Source: Oscillatoria nigro-viridis PCC 7112 | GTDB lineage: Bacteria; Cyanobacteriota; Cyanobacteriia; Cyanobacteriales; Microcoleaceae | Assembly: GCF_000317475.1 (NCBI RefSeq) | Contig: NC_019729.1 | Location: 1,192,501-1,256,500, forward strand | Length of the DNA: 64,000 nt | Direction: 5' to 3' | Shown here: positions 27,975-37,033 of the stretch, piece by piece | How the letters are laid out: the number at the start of each line of letters is the position of its first letter | Numbering within the stretch: the stretch's first letter is position 1 | The notes under the pieces: model-generated | What the model saw: the letters and a program-made list of their open reading frames with translations, nothing else | What the model was told of the DNA's origin: nothing | Database searches by the model: none | Position numbers and translations under genes: made by a program

Positions 27975-28305
27975 CTGAATCACCAAACTTTAAATTCTGC
28001 CCGAAAGCGCCCGGATTATTGGCTGGCAACAGTCAAAACCGCAAACTTTCGGGTAGAATTAATTTTTGTGGGCGGTTCGCAAAAAATGCCATCAACAAAT
28101 GCTCGGTGTGGCTTCTCGATCGTCGGTTCCGGCGATCGGCATTTACGCCGTTGATTGGTTGGGCTTGTAAAAAAGTCGTGGCTTTAGATTTGAGATTTGG
28201 GACTTGGACGTAAGTGGTTAGTGTCACAAAATCAGAGAGCCGCGGGCCACTCACACCATATACAATCTAAAATCTAAAATCTCAAATCGCAAGGGGGATT
28301 GAATC
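27975..28305. other. Leader region before secE
   Basis: No gene is seen between tRNA-Trp and secE. There is a CGATCGTCGGTTCCGGCGATCG hairpin-like segment near 28118-28139. AATCTAAAATCTAAA heptamers precede the secE ribosome binding site (AGGGGG). Confidence 0.45.
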
Positions 28306-28539
28306 GTGGCGAAAAAAGACGAAGCTCAAGAAACTCAAGAAATAACGGCGCCTGGGTTTAATCCTACGGGTTTTTTTAAGGAAACTAAAGAAGAACTCGA
28401 CAAAGTGGTTTGGCCCAGCAGGCAGCAGCTAATCAGCGAGTCTTTGGCAGTGCTTTTAATGGTCATCCTCTCAGCAAGCCTGATCTATTTGGTGGATAAC
28501 TTCTTTAACTGGGGCGCGGGAAAGGTGTTTGGGCCATGA
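28306..28539 (+). CDS. secE: Preprotein translocase subunit SecE
   Basis: A 77-residue single-span SecE. The cytoplasmic amphipathic helix GFFKETKEELDKVVWPSRQQ leads into transmembrane helix ESLAVLLMVILSASLIYLV. It starts at GTG with AAGGGGG upstream. SecE clamps SecY in the inner or thylakoid membrane translocon. Its stop overlaps the nusG start (ATGA), so the two are translationally coupled. Confidence 0.95.
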   Translation: MAKKDEAQETQEITAPGFNPTGFFKETKEELDKVVWPSRQQLISESLAVLLMVILSASLIYLVDNFFNWGAGKVFGP

Positions 28540-29174
28540 CTTTTGCATCAGAAGAATCTGAGTATTCCACAGAAGCGACTGGACAGGCAGCATCGCCAGA
28601 TGTGCCGGAGATTGATGCTCGCTGGTATGCTGTTCAAGTTGCCTCTGGCTGCGAGAAGCGGGTGAAGGCAAACTTGGATCAGCGGATTCAAACTTTGGAT
28701 GTTGCCGATCGCATCGTTCAAGTAGAAATTCCGCAAACTCCGGCGATCAAAGTCGGCAAAGACGGTTCCAGGCGGCAGTCAGATGAAAAAATCTTTCCCG
28801 GCTACGTACTCATCCGTATGTTTATGGACGAGGATACTTGGCAGGTGATCAAGAATACCCCGAATGTAATTAATTTTGTCGGGGCAGAGCAGAAACGCCG
28901 CTACGGGCGCGGCAGGGGTCACGTCAAACCGCTACCTCTGAGTCATTCAGAAGTAGAACGGATCTTCAGAAACGCTCAGGAATCAGAACCGGTTGTCAAA
29001 GTATCGATGTCTGCTGGAGACCACGTTGTGGTACTTTCCGGGCCGTTTAAGGATTTTGAAGGTGATGTGATAGAAGTTAGCCCGGAACGAAACAAGCTCA
29101 AAGTTTTACTCTCGATTTTTGGGCGCGATACGCCTGTAGAATTGGAGTTCAATCAGGTTCAGAAACAGAACTAA
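28536..29174 (+). CDS. nusG: Transcription termination/antitermination protein NusG
   Basis: The 212-residue protein has the NGN domain (ARWYAVQVASGCEKRVKANL, FPGYVLIRMFMDEDTWQVIK, TPNVINFVG) and a C-terminal KOW domain (GDHVVVLSGPFKDFEGDVIE). NusG binds RNA polymerase and modulates pausing and Rho or ribosome coupling. The N-terminal 30 residues are an acidic extension usual in cyanobacteria. It is coupled to secE and is 3 nt upstream of rplK. Confidence 0.96.
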   Translation: MTFASEESEYSTEATGQAASPDVPEIDARWYAVQVASGCEKRVKANLDQRIQTLDVADRIVQVEIPQTPAIKVGKDGSRRQSDEKIFPGYVLIRMFMDEDTWQVIKNTPNVINFVGAEQKRRYGRGRGHVKPLPLSHSEVERIFRNAQESEPVVKVSMSAGDHVVVLSGPFKDFEGDVIEVSPERNKLKVLLSIFGRDTPVELEFNQVQKQN

Positions 29175-29177
29175 CTA

Positions 29178-29603
29178 ATGGCAAAGAAAGTTGTTGCAGT
29201 AATTAAGTTGGCGATTACGGCGGGAAAAGCCAACCCAGCTCCTCCGATCGGCCCGGCTTTGGGTCAGCACGGCGTCAATATTATGATGTTTTGCAAGGAG
29301 TACAATGCTAGAACCGCAGACCAAGCGGGTCTGGTGGTTCCGGTAGAAATTTCGGTTTTTGAAGACCGCAGTTTTACGTTTATTCTCAAAACCCCGCCGG
29401 CGTCGGTTTTGATTCAAAAAGCTGCTGGCATTGCTAAAGGTTCGGGAGAACCTAACCGCAAGCAAGTAGGGACAATTACACAGGCTCAGTTACGAGAAAT
29501 CGCTGAAACCAAAATGCCTGACCTCAATGCTAATGATGTTGAGGCTGCTATGAAAATTGTGGCGGGAACGGCTAAAAATATGGGCGTGGCGATCGCGGAT
29601 TGA
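29178..29603 (+). CDS. rplK: 50S ribosomal protein L11
   Basis: The 141-residue protein has canonical L11 motifs: [56 protein letters not shown] and the C-terminal [21 protein letters not shown]11 binds the 23S rRNA GTPase-associated region. It immediately follows nusG. Confidence 0.97.
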   Translation: MAKKVVAVIKLAITAGKANPAPPIGPALGQHGVNIMMFCKEYNARTADQAGLVVPVEISVFEDRSFTFILKTPPASVLIQKAAGIAKGSGEPNRKQVGTITQAQLREIAETKMPDLNANDVEAAMKIVAGTAKNMGVAIAD

Positions 29604-29861
29604 AGGAAGAAGGAAGAAGGAAGAAGGAAGAAGGAAGAGTTTTCCTAGTCCAAGTTCCAAATTGCTAATCCAAAATTCCTGATTGTGAAGGTAAAATCTT
29701 CAATCCAAAATCCAAAATCCAAAATCCAAAATCGATGGATTCAGGGGGAGAAGCCAAGCTTCGCTAGGAATCGCAAATGTTTGAGATTAGAAATGAGCTA
29801 AACAGTTCAATCTAAAATCTAAAATCCAAAATCTAAAATCGACTGACCCCAGGAGATAACA
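29604..29861. repeat. rplK-rplA spacer with heptamer tandem repeats
   Basis: About four GGAAGAA units (29604-29638) are followed by AATCCAA heptamers near 29700-29735 and AATCTAA/AATCCAA heptamers near 29812-29840. No gene is seen. These short tandem repeats are typical intergenic filler in filamentous cyanobacteria. Confidence 0.8.
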
Positions 29862-30575
29862 ATGGCAAAGAAAGTATCGCGAAGACTGCAAGAACTTCAA
29901 AAGAAAGTTGAAGACAGACCTTATCTACCGCTGGAAGCTCTGCAACTTTTGAAGGAAACAGCAACCGCTAAGTTTGGCGAAGCTGCTGAAGCTCACATCC
30001 GTTTGGGAATTGACCCGAAATACACTGACCAACAGTTGCGGACAACTGTATCGCTACCAAAAGGAACTGGTCAAGTAGTCAGAATTGCGGTGATTGCTAA
30101 GGGCGAAAAAGTTAAAGAAGCTTTGAATGCCGGCGCGGATATTGCTGGTTCTGAAGAGTTGATCGATGAAATTCAGAAGGGCATGATGGACTTCGATTGC
30201 CTGATTGCTACCCCAGACGTGATGCCGTTGGTGGCAAAATTGGGCCGGTTGTTGGGGCCGCGGGGTTTGATGCCTTCTCCGAAAGGTGGCACGGTGACGA
30301 CTGACATTGCTCAGGCAATCAACGAGTTTAAAGGTGGTAAACTAGAATTCCGTGCCGATCGAACTGGCATCGTTCATGTTATGTTTGGCAAGGCAGCTTT
30401 CTCAGCGGAAGATTTGCTGGTCAACCTTCATGCTTTGCAAGAAACTGTTGACCGCAACCGTCCTTCAGGTGCTAAAGGTCGCTACTGGCGCAGTTTGTAC
30501 GTATCCGCAACAATGGGCCCGTCGATCGAAGTCGATATCAATGCCCTGCGCGATACGAAAATTGACGCTGCTTAG
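29862..30575 (+). CDS. rplA: 50S ribosomal protein L1
   Basis: The 237-residue protein has L1 motifs [59 protein letters not shown] and [20 protein letters not shown]1 forms the mobile stalk at the E site, and in other bacteria it autoregulates the L11 operon by binding the leader mRNA. A GGAG ribosome binding site lies upstream of ATG. Confidence 0.97.
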   Translation: MAKKVSRRLQELQKKVEDRPYLPLEALQLLKETATAKFGEAAEAHIRLGIDPKYTDQQLRTTVSLPKGTGQVVRIAVIAKGEKVKEALNAGADIAGSEELIDEIQKGMMDFDCLIATPDVMPLVAKLGRLLGPRGLMPSPKGGTVTTDIAQAINEFKGGKLEFRADRTGIVHVMFGKAAFSAEDLLVNLHALQETVDRNRPSGAKGRYWRSLYVSATMGPSIEVDINALRDTKIDAA

Positions 30576-30700
30576 TACAGCATTAAGCAGAAGGCAGAAG
30601 GTAAAAGACAGCTTCGGCTGTCTGTGTAAATCTCTCACAAGATTTGCGTCACAGCCTTGCTATGTCTGCCTTCTGGTGATAGCCTAATCAAAAATCAATA

Positions 30701-30887
30701 AGCTGAAGACCGCAGGTGCCGATCGCTTAATTTCCTGCCGAGGCTGAAGAAATAAAAACTCAAGACTCAAAGATTAGAAAATTTCTATTTTTTAATTCTG
30801 ACTTGTTAATTTTTAATTCTCTGCCCCGGCTCGAAGGTCGGGGTTTTTGACGGGCAATTTTCTATCCTGAAAGGAGGTGAAATAAGT
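30701..30887 (+). promoter_or_regulatory. Ribosomal protein L10 leader
   Basis: The sequence GAAGACCGCAGGTGCC, GATCGCTTAA, CCTGCCGAGGC matches the conserved L10-leader pattern: GCAGG pairs with CCTGC, with CTTAA and GCCGAGG motifs. A GC hairpin CCCCG-gctcgaaggt-CGGGG followed by TTTTT at 30824-30848 looks like an attenuator. Then AAAGGAGGTGA precedes rplJ. In other bacteria L10(L12)4 binds this leader to repress rplJL. The rest of 30576-30700 has no visible gene. Confidence 0.75.
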
Positions 30888-31472
30888 ATGGGCAAAACTT
30901 TAGCAGTAAAAAATGAGATTATTGCAGACCTCAAGCAAACCTTGAGCGAATCTCAACTGGTAATCGCGATCGACTACAAGGGCTTAACTGTTGCTGAAAT
31001 CACAGATTTGCGTCGGCGTTTGCGTCCGAAAGGCAGCAGTTGCCAAGTGGCAAAAAACACGCTGATGCGAATTGCTGTTGAAGGCAACGACACCTGGCAG
31101 CCGATACAGGAATTGCTGACTGGTACGTCGGCTTTTCTGTTCGTGCAAGAAGATATTGGCGGCGCGATTAAAGCTTACCAAGAATTCCAAAAAGTCTCTA
31201 AGAAGACTGAACTACGCGGTGGCGTAATGGAAGGACGGGTACTGAAAGAAGCTGATGTTAAAGCATTAGCAGATCTGCCGTCGAAAGAACAACTCATGGC
31301 TCAAATTGCTGGCGCTATCAACGGTGTCGCAACCAAGCTGGCTGTGGGTATTAATCAAGTTCCTACTTCGATCGCTCGCGGTCTTAAAGCTTATGCTGAA
31401 AAAGACGGCGATTCAGCAGAAGTAGCAGCAGAAGCAGAAGCACAACCTGAAGCAGAAAGCGTATCTGCTTAG
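30888..31472 (+). CDS. rplJ: 50S ribosomal protein L10
   Basis: The 194-residue protein has L10 motifs VIAIDYKGLTVAEITDLRRR, GSSCQVAKNTLMRIAVEG, ELLTGTSAFLFVQEDIGGAI and LADLPSKEQLMAQIAGAING. L10 anchors the L7/L12 dimers on the ribosomal stalk. The C-terminal tail after residue 175 is Ala/Glu-rich. It is preceded by a strong GGAGGTGA and the L10 leader. Confidence 0.97.
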   Translation: MGKTLAVKNEIIADLKQTLSESQLVIAIDYKGLTVAEITDLRRRLRPKGSSCQVAKNTLMRIAVEGNDTWQPIQELLTGTSAFLFVQEDIGGAIKAYQEFQKVSKKTELRGGVMEGRVLKEADVKALADLPSKEQLMAQIAGAINGVATKLAVGINQVPTSIARGLKAYAEKDGDSAEVAAEAEAQPEAESVSA

Positions 31473-31609
31473 TCATTAGTCCTCAGTCATTAGTTATCAG
31501 TCATTAGTGTTAATCCACAGGCTGAAGACTGGAGACGAGAAACTAATGATCGAGGAGCAAATCTCAAATCCCAAATCCCAAATCTACAATTGAACTAGGA
31601 GTTTAACGA

Positions 31610-31996
31610 ATGTCTACTGCAACTGATGAAATCTTGGAAAAACTTAAGTCTCTGACTTTGCTCGAAGCTTCTGAATTGGTCAAGCAAATTGAAGAAGCTT
31701 TCGGCGTCAGCGCTGCTGCTCCTGTCGGCCAGGTAATGATGGGCGGCCCTGCTGCTACCGCTGCTGAACCCGTAGAAGAGCAAACCGAGTTTACTGTAAT
31801 GCTCGAAGAAGTTCCTGCTGACAAGAAAATCGCAATTCTCAAGGAAGTCCGCGCAATTACCGGTCTGGGTCTGAAGGAAGCGAAAGACATGGTAGAAGCC
31901 GCACCGAAGGCGGTTAAGGAAGCTATTGCTAAGGAAGCTGCTGAAGAATTGAAGAAACAGCTTGAAGCTGTGGGCGCAAAGATTTCTATCAAGTAG
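31610..31996 (+). CDS. rplL: 50S ribosomal protein L7/L12
   Basis: The 128-residue acidic stalk protein has an N-terminal dimerisation domain ([20 protein letters not shown]), an Ala/Gly hinge and the C-terminal domain ([40 protein letters not shown]). It recruits translational GTPases. The 137-nt spacer from rplJ holds heptamer-like repeats. A terminator follows. Confidence 0.97.
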   Translation: MSTATDEILEKLKSLTLLEASELVKQIEEAFGVSAAAPVGQVMMGGPAATAAEPVEEQTEFTVMLEEVPADKKIAILKEVRAITGLGLKEAKDMVEAAPKAVKEAIAKEAAEELKKQLEAVGAKISIK

Positions 31997-32078
31997 TCAG
32001 AGAATGTAGTTGATATCAATTCCGGCGACACCGGAATGATGGTTGACTGTTAACTGTTAACTGTTGACTGTTCCCTAA

Positions 32079-32118
32079 AATTAATCGCGCGATAGTTACA
32101 TCTCTCGCGCGATTAATT
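32079..32118 (+). terminator. Strong hairpin after rplL
   Basis: Arms AATTAATCGCGCGA and TCGCGCGATTAATT (14 bp, perfect) with a 12-nt loop, 82 nt after the rplL stop. The T-run is weak (ATTTGTGG), but the position between convergent genes supports a bidirectional terminator. Confidence 0.75.
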
Positions 32119-32156
32119 ATTTGTGGCGTATGGAAACGGCACGGTGCGGTGTCCTC

Positions 32157-33773
32157 TTAGATTTTAGAGGCGGCTTCCATTTGCCGCACTACTGTTAAAG
32201 CAGAATAGGAAACGCCGGCAGTTCCTTCTCCGGGATGGGTGGAGTCGCCCACTAACCACAAGTTTTTAATTGGTGTGCGGTTGGCAAATCCGAAGGGGCC
32301 GAAGGTTGGTATTCGCTGCCCGATACCGCCGACAACGCCTCTATCTCTCGCCGTGTAGCGGGCAAAGGTGCGGGGTGTCGCTGATTCTTGGTGTACGATC
32401 GACTCTGGCGTCAAATTGAAATATTCGCTCAAACGGGCGATCGCCCCGACCGTATATTTTTGCTTCAATCCTTCATAATCAACCGAATTCCACCACATTC
32501 GAGTATCAGTAAATGACGAAGCGATAATTGTCGCCATTCCCTCCGGTGCTCGGCCATCACCCGGATGGCTGACTGAAACAAATAATGAATTATTCTCCCC
32601 AATCTCGCCTTCGTAATCGTAGAGAAACTGAAGGTGCGGCGGACAATTGGCCGGAATTGCGCTTTCATGCACTCCCAAATATATAACAAATGCACCGGAG
32701 GCGGGCGGCAATTTATCTACTCGATATTTGTAGCCTGCCATTTGATTTGGGAGTTGGTTTGTTGTCTCTGAAGTCTCTGATTTAACCGATAAATTATCTG
32801 TTAAATTCCCGACAATCGGCTCGATTGACAACAATTTTACTAAATTTTGCGCGGTCACGTTGGCAACAATGCGATCGGCAGTTTCTGTCCAAACTTCGCC
32901 TGTTTTTTGATTGCGAATCACTGTAGCGGTGGCTTTGCCGTTGGCGGTGACAATGCTTTCAACTGTGTGCCGCAACAGGACTTTGCCGCCGTAGAGTTCG
33001 ATCGCCCCTACGAGTCGATCGCTCAATACCTGCATACTTCCTTGTAGATGATACAATCCCTGCGGCTCTTGCGAAACTCCTAAAGCCGTCGCCGCGTAAA
33101 GTAGCGCCGTTTCTTCGGTATCAACTTGAGAATACAATTTTAACTGCAAATCCAGAAAAGTTTTCAAGCGCAAATTGTCGCCCAACCCGCAAAGCCGCAA
33201 AGCATCTCCCACTGTCATAAAAGTGAAAGGCAAAGTAATTAGAGTATCGGGGCGAACTGCTTGAATTAATTGCCAGAAATCCCATAAGTTTCTGGGCGGT
33301 AAAACTGGATCGCGCCCTTGAAATTTCCAGCTAGCTTTGAACAATGCAGACAATAACTGCCAAAAAGGTTCGCTTCCAGGAAACTGCCGCTGCCTTTCTT
33401 CCTGCCACTTTTGCGGATCTCGCCACACGCTAATCGGTGCGGTTTCTCCCGGCAAAAACACCGCACAAGCGGGATCGCAGGGTGTGGCTGCGGGGAGTTC
33501 TATGTCTAATTCTGAAAAAATTCGGTGGTGAATGCCTCCTGGTTCCAATCCTGCAACCTGCGTGGCGCCGACATCGAAGGTAAAGCTTTTGCGCTTGAAG
33601 GTGGAAGCGCATCCGCCGGGGACGATCGCCTGGTCTAAGACTAGCACTTTGTATCCTCTGCGGGCTAGCAGGGCGGCTGCTGTCAGCCCGCCGATACCGC
33701 CTCCAATTACCGTGACGCGGCCCTTAGTGTCTGTGGGGCTGGATTTGCCAAAATGGGTGCGATCGCCTCTCAT
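32157..33773 (-). CDS. crtD: Carotenoid C-3',4' desaturase-type FAD oxidoreductase (CrtD-like)
   Basis: A phytoene-desaturase-family flavoprotein. It has the dinucleotide fold VTVIGGGIGGLTAAALLARR, VPGGCASTFKRKSFTFDVGA and the C-terminal FAD motif LWLVGDSTHPGEGTAGVSYS. AGLEPGGIHHRIFSELDIEL fits the CrtD type (myxol/myxoxanthophyll pathway) better than the cis-trans isomerase CrtISO, but the two are related and the choice is from memory. Start ATG 33773 (MRGDRTHF) is preferred; 16 AT-rich codons upstream look like leader. It converges on the rplL terminator. Confidence 0.75.
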   Translation of the reverse strand: MRGDRTHFGKSSPTDTKGRVTVIGGGIGGLTAAALLARRGYKVLVLDQAIVPGGCASTFKRKSFTFDVGATQVAGLEPGGIHHRIFSELDIELPAATPCDPACAVFLPGETAPISVWRDPQKWQEERQRQFPGSEPFWQLLSALFKASWKFQGRDPVLPPRNLWDFWQLIQAVRPDTLITLPFTFMTVGDALRLCGLGDNLRLKTFLDLQLKLYSQVDTEETALLYAATALGVSQEPQGLYHLQGSMQVLSDRLVGAIELYGGKVLLRHTVESIVTANGKATATVIRNQKTGEVWTETADRIVANVTAQNLVKLLSIEPIVGNLTDNLSVKSETSETTNQLPNQMAGYKYRVDKLPPASGAFVIYLGVHESAIPANCPPHLQFLYDYEGEIGENNSLFVSVSHPGDGRAPEGMATIIASSFTDTRMWWNSVDYEGLKQKYTVGAIARLSEYFNLTPESIVHQESATPRTFARYTARDRGVVGGIGQRIPTFGPFGFANRTPIKNLWLVGDSTHPGEGTAGVSYSALTVVRQMEAASKI

Positions 33774-33953
33774 AAATTTATTTATTGTAATATTTCTTAA
33801 TATTATGCTCATATTTTGCAATAAAAAGCTCTTGTAGCGACAGGTTGAAATCTATCGCTACAAGAGGAAGGAGGCGGAGTTTAGAGGAGGTTTTACGGGT
33901 CAAGTGCTCCGGGCGCACCCGGAGCGTTAGACTGTGTTGTGCTGATGAGAAAA

Positions 33954-35663
33954 TCAGGGACGGCGCCACTTGTTGAGATAAGCTTCGCCAATCCCAGCCA
34001 CAGCCTGCATTTGAGCTAGCTGTTCCCGTAAAGCTTTGATGGTTCTTAGCTGTTCTTGAGACTGTTGCTGCAAAGCGTCGTAATTTCGCTGTATCGCCGC
34101 ACTCTGGCTCAATTGATTTTCTAGAGATTGCAACTTGGTCAGTTTAACTTGGAAGTCGCCGATCGCACTTGACTTTTCTGCTAACTCGTGCTGCAACGAT
34201 TCGTAACTCGACTTCGACACGGTTTCCTGGAATTGGCTTTCGAGATTTTGCTTTTCGGTGGCCAATTGCTGCTGCAAAGATTCCAGAGCACTGGATTTTT
34301 CGGCGAATTGCTGCTGCAAAGATTCCAGAACACTGGATTTTTCGGCTAGCTGCTGCTGAAACTCGTCGTGTTCCCGCTGTTCTCTTTCGGCCAATTGCTG
34401 CTGCAAAGATTCCAGAGCACTGGATTTTTCGGCTAGCTGCTGCTGAAACTCGTGTTCCCGCTGTTCTCTTTCGGAGACTTGCTGCTGCAAAGATTCCAGA
34501 GCACTGGATTTTTCGGCTAGCTGCTGCTGAAACTCGTGTTCCCGCTGTTCTCTTTCGGCCAATTGCTGCTGCAAAGATTCCAGAGCACTGGATTTTTCGG
34601 CTAGCTGCTGCTGAAACTCGTGTTCCCGCTGTTCTCTTTCGGAGACTTGCTGCTGCAAAGAAGCGATCGAACTTTCGCGTTCACTCAACTGCTGCTGTAA
34701 ACTTTCGTAACTTGACTTCGCTACTGTTTCCTGCAATTGACTGTCGAGATTTTGCTTTTCGGTAGCTAATTGCTGCTGCAAAGAAGCGATCGAACTTTCG
34801 CGTTCACTCAACTGCTGCTGTAAACTTTCGTAACTTGACTTCGCTACTGTTTCCTGCAATTGGCTTTCGAGATTTTGCTTTTCGCTAGCTAATTGCTGCT
34901 GCAAAGAAGCGATCGAACTTTCGCGTTCACTCAACTGCTGCTGTAAACTTTCGTAACTTGACTTCGCTACTGTTTCCTGCAATTGGCTTTCGAGATTTTG
35001 CTTTTCGCTAGCTAATTGCTGCTGCAAAGAAGCGATCGAACTTTCGCGTTCACTCAACTGCTGCTGTAAAGCTTCGTAACTTGACGTCGCTACTGTTTCC
35101 TGCAATTGGCTTTCGAGATTTTGCTTTTCGCTAGCTAATTGCTGCTGCAAAGAAGCGATCGAACTTTCGCGTTCACTCAACTGCTGCTGTAAAGCTTCGT
35201 AACTTGACTTCGCTACTGTTTCCTGCAATTGGCTTTCGAGATTTTGCTTTTCGCTAGCTAATTGCTGCTGCAAAGAAGCGATCGAACTTTCGCGTTCAGC
35301 CAACTGCTGCTGTAAAGTTTCGTAACTTTCTTGCAGCGAATTTGGCTTTACACTCACCGAGTCCGATAGAGTTTCTGCCGTTACAGCGTCATTAAATTCG
35401 CTTTCTTCGGCTGTTTCCCCTTGCAAGTGGGCTGCCTCTACCTTCGTTTCTTCACCTTTTTTCCAAGTGACAGTAACTTCCGTCTTGTCCTTAGAAATAT
35501 CCAGAGCGCCTTGTGCCAAGCGTTCTAGGAGCTCCGACCTTGATATTCCGAGCTTTCGAGAGATCGCGTTTAATCGATCTGCACTAGAAGAAGTCAGCGA
35601 AAGTCCGATTTTGACTTTGCTGTCTGAATTGGAACTAACTACATTGCGATTTTTTTTGACCAT
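33954..35663 (-). CDS. Repetitive coiled-coil protein with ribbon-helix-helix-like N-terminus
   Basis: Start ATG 35663 (MVKKNRN) has GAGG 9 nt upstream; earlier ATGs at 35669 and 35678 are possible. Residues 15-65 (VKIGLSLTSSSADRLNAISR, LGISRSELLERLAQGALDI) look like a small DNA-binding ribbon-helix-helix or related fold. The rest is coiled coil: about five near-identical 41-residue repeats (SSYEALQQQLSERESSIASL...) and four 28-residue repeats (EREQREHEFQQQLAEKSSAL...). The protein is probably a filament or scaffold; a nucleoid or partition role is only a guess. The near-identity of the DNA repeats points to recent expansion. Confidence 0.75.
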   Translation of the reverse strand: MVKKNRNVVSSNSDSKVKIGLSLTSSSADRLNAISRKLGISRSELLERLAQGALDISKDKTEVTVTWKKGEETKVEAAHLQGETAEESEFNDAVTAETLSDSVSVKPNSLQESYETLQQQLAERESSIASLQQQLASEKQNLESQLQETVAKSSYEALQQQLSERESSIASLQQQLASEKQNLESQLQETVATSSYEALQQQLSERESSIASLQQQLASEKQNLESQLQETVAKSSYESLQQQLSERESSIASLQQQLASEKQNLESQLQETVAKSSYESLQQQLSERESSIASLQQQLATEKQNLDSQLQETVAKSSYESLQQQLSERESSIASLQQQVSEREQREHEFQQQLAEKSSALESLQQQLAEREQREHEFQQQLAEKSSALESLQQQVSEREQREHEFQQQLAEKSSALESLQQQLAEREQREHDEFQQQLAEKSSVLESLQQQFAEKSSALESLQQQLATEKQNLESQFQETVSKSSYESLQHELAEKSSAIGDFQVKLTKLQSLENQLSQSAAIQRNYDALQQQSQEQLRTIKALREQLAQMQAVAGIGEAYLNKWRRP

Positions 35664-35723
35664 TGGCATTTTCCTCATGCCAACCTACACTTATTAGTAT
35701 AGTGGCTGAAGCTTGTATTAAAA

Positions 35724-36220
35724 TTAATTCTTGTTACTTACCAATTGTGCCAGCTTGCGTTCCCAATTGAACAAAAATCCGTGAATGTATTTTTCGATCC
35801 ATTCCTCGCCGTAGAACCGCTTAAACATTCCCCGGGCAGGTTTTTTTCCGCACGATACGGCAGAGAGCGCAGTTGAGCTTGTTAGATACTATCTAACTTT
35901 GCGCCCGATCTCACCGGTTCGGCGCGATCGACCAAATCCAAATAAGCCGCCAGATAGTCTTTGAACGCTGCAAAAACGCGAGTTTCCACAACTTCCGTTT
36001 CCTTGGGGCGAGTCCACAGGAACGGCGACGAGAAAAACTGCTTCGCTTCCTCTGGAAAGTCCCCACCCCAGGGAAGGTGCAGTTGATGAGCTTGAAAAAT
36101 TTGTTCGATCGATCCAGTATAGTTGGCTTGGTGGTCAGCCTCGCCGCCAAACAGAGGCTGCATATCCAGAGCAATTAAATGGCCACCCGGCAGCGTTACA
36201 AAATCCGCCCCACAAAACGG
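35724..36220 (-). pseudogene. pebB: pebB remnant (phycoerythrobilin:ferredoxin oxidoreductase)
   Basis: On the minus strand the frame from 36220 reads [20 protein letters not shown], then [40 protein letters not shown] and [16 protein letters not shown]. It then stops at TAG near 35882, and another frame gives [20 protein letters not shown] and ends [11 protein letters not shown]. This is the C-terminal two thirds of PebB-type bilin reductases. The N-terminal third is missing and there is a stop or frameshift in the tail. PebB makes phycoerythrobilin, the phycoerythrin chromophore. No pebA or heme oxygenase lies adjacent. Identification is by recalled family motifs. Confidence 0.8.
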
Positions 36221-36431
36221 TTGATAGAGATTACCTGAAATCTATTGCTCCTACTTTATATAATTTTGGACTGCGGCGTGCCGAACAGAAAAACAAGTAC
36301 AGAGGTGAAATTTTTCCAGCCAACTACCCAGCTAATGATGCGGGGACAGCCTAGATAGACTTCTTTCAATTTGATACAAGAACCAATACACGTCAAGGAA
36401 TTACTCCTGTAAATTTACCAAGGTGGAAACC
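36221..36431. other. Unassigned region
   Basis: A short frame (LRRAEQKNKYRGEIFPANYP) can be read but is interrupted by a TAG near 36352 and matches nothing I know. It may be the decayed toxin partner of the following antitoxin relic. Confidence 0.25.
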
Positions 36432-37014
36432 ATGACGATCAAAAATGAGCAACAATATCAGCACAGCTTAGATTGGTTACTGCGATTTTAGCAGTCTGTA
36501 GCCGAATAGGATAGTAATGAGAGCTTGAAACACGAACCTGTGCGATGGCAGCTTCATAGAGACTTATATCAGAGTCAAGTGGACGAGCTAAAGTCAGAAG
36601 TTGCTGAAGAATATGAGCGACTTGTTCAGTGCAACAATATTTAGCAAAATCCGAGCATTTGATACTTTAAATAAGTTGCCAGATTTTTTAATTAAATATC
36701 GCATAGCAGCAAAAATTAGCAAACAAGAACTAGCTCCGATACTAGGAATTAATCCTGAGCGACTTAAGAAATATGAAGACACAGATTATCAATGCGCTAG
36801 TTTTGTGGAAATCCTCCAAGTCAGCATAGCATTGGGCGTAGAATTTGAAACGGCTGCGATCCGGGTAGATTTTCAGGAAATAAAAGCCGTTCAAAAAACT
36901 TTAGAAAAATGGCGAAAAGAAAAAGTTAATTTGGCAACGGACTCTCCGGCCCGTTCCACAATAATATTGAGTTTTGTGGAACGGGCCGGAGAGCCCCTTG
37001 ATAAGGCTGTATAA
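36432..37014 (+). pseudogene. Decayed Xre-type antitoxin
   Basis: ATG 36432 starts MTIKNEQQYQHSLDWLLRF, then TAG at 36489 and another soon after. The same frame continues ESLKHEPVRWQLHRDLYQSQ and then shifts frame. The second half is open (36601-37014) and holds a helix-turn-helix: LPDFLIKYRIAAKISKQELA, ILGINPERLKKYEDTDYQ. The arrangement is that of about 150-residue cyanobacterial Xre antitoxins of HigA/HigB-like pairs. The last 25 codons come from a hairpin repeat. The open second half could still be translated from an internal ATG. Confidence 0.7.
36942..36993. repeat. 20-bp perfect hairpin at the antitoxin relic 3' end
   Basis: CTCTCCGGCCCGTTCCACAA and its exact inverse, separated by 12 nt. 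It is translated as the tail of the relic (SPARSTIILSFVERAGE) and may double as a terminator between convergent genes. Confidence 0.8.
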
Positions 37015-37033
37015 CTATTTATATTGACGGTTT

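Noticed and set aside
32157-33773. Assignment as carotenoid isomerase CrtISO
   Set aside because: The AGLEPGGIHHRIF region and shorter FAD-domain spacing look more like CrtD; kept as an alternative in the feature.
34169-35340. Plus-strand ORF and CRISPR-like repetition opposite the coiled-coil gene
   Set aside because: The repetition is the antisense of tandem coiled-coil codons. The minus-strand frame spans the whole region and has coherent heptads.
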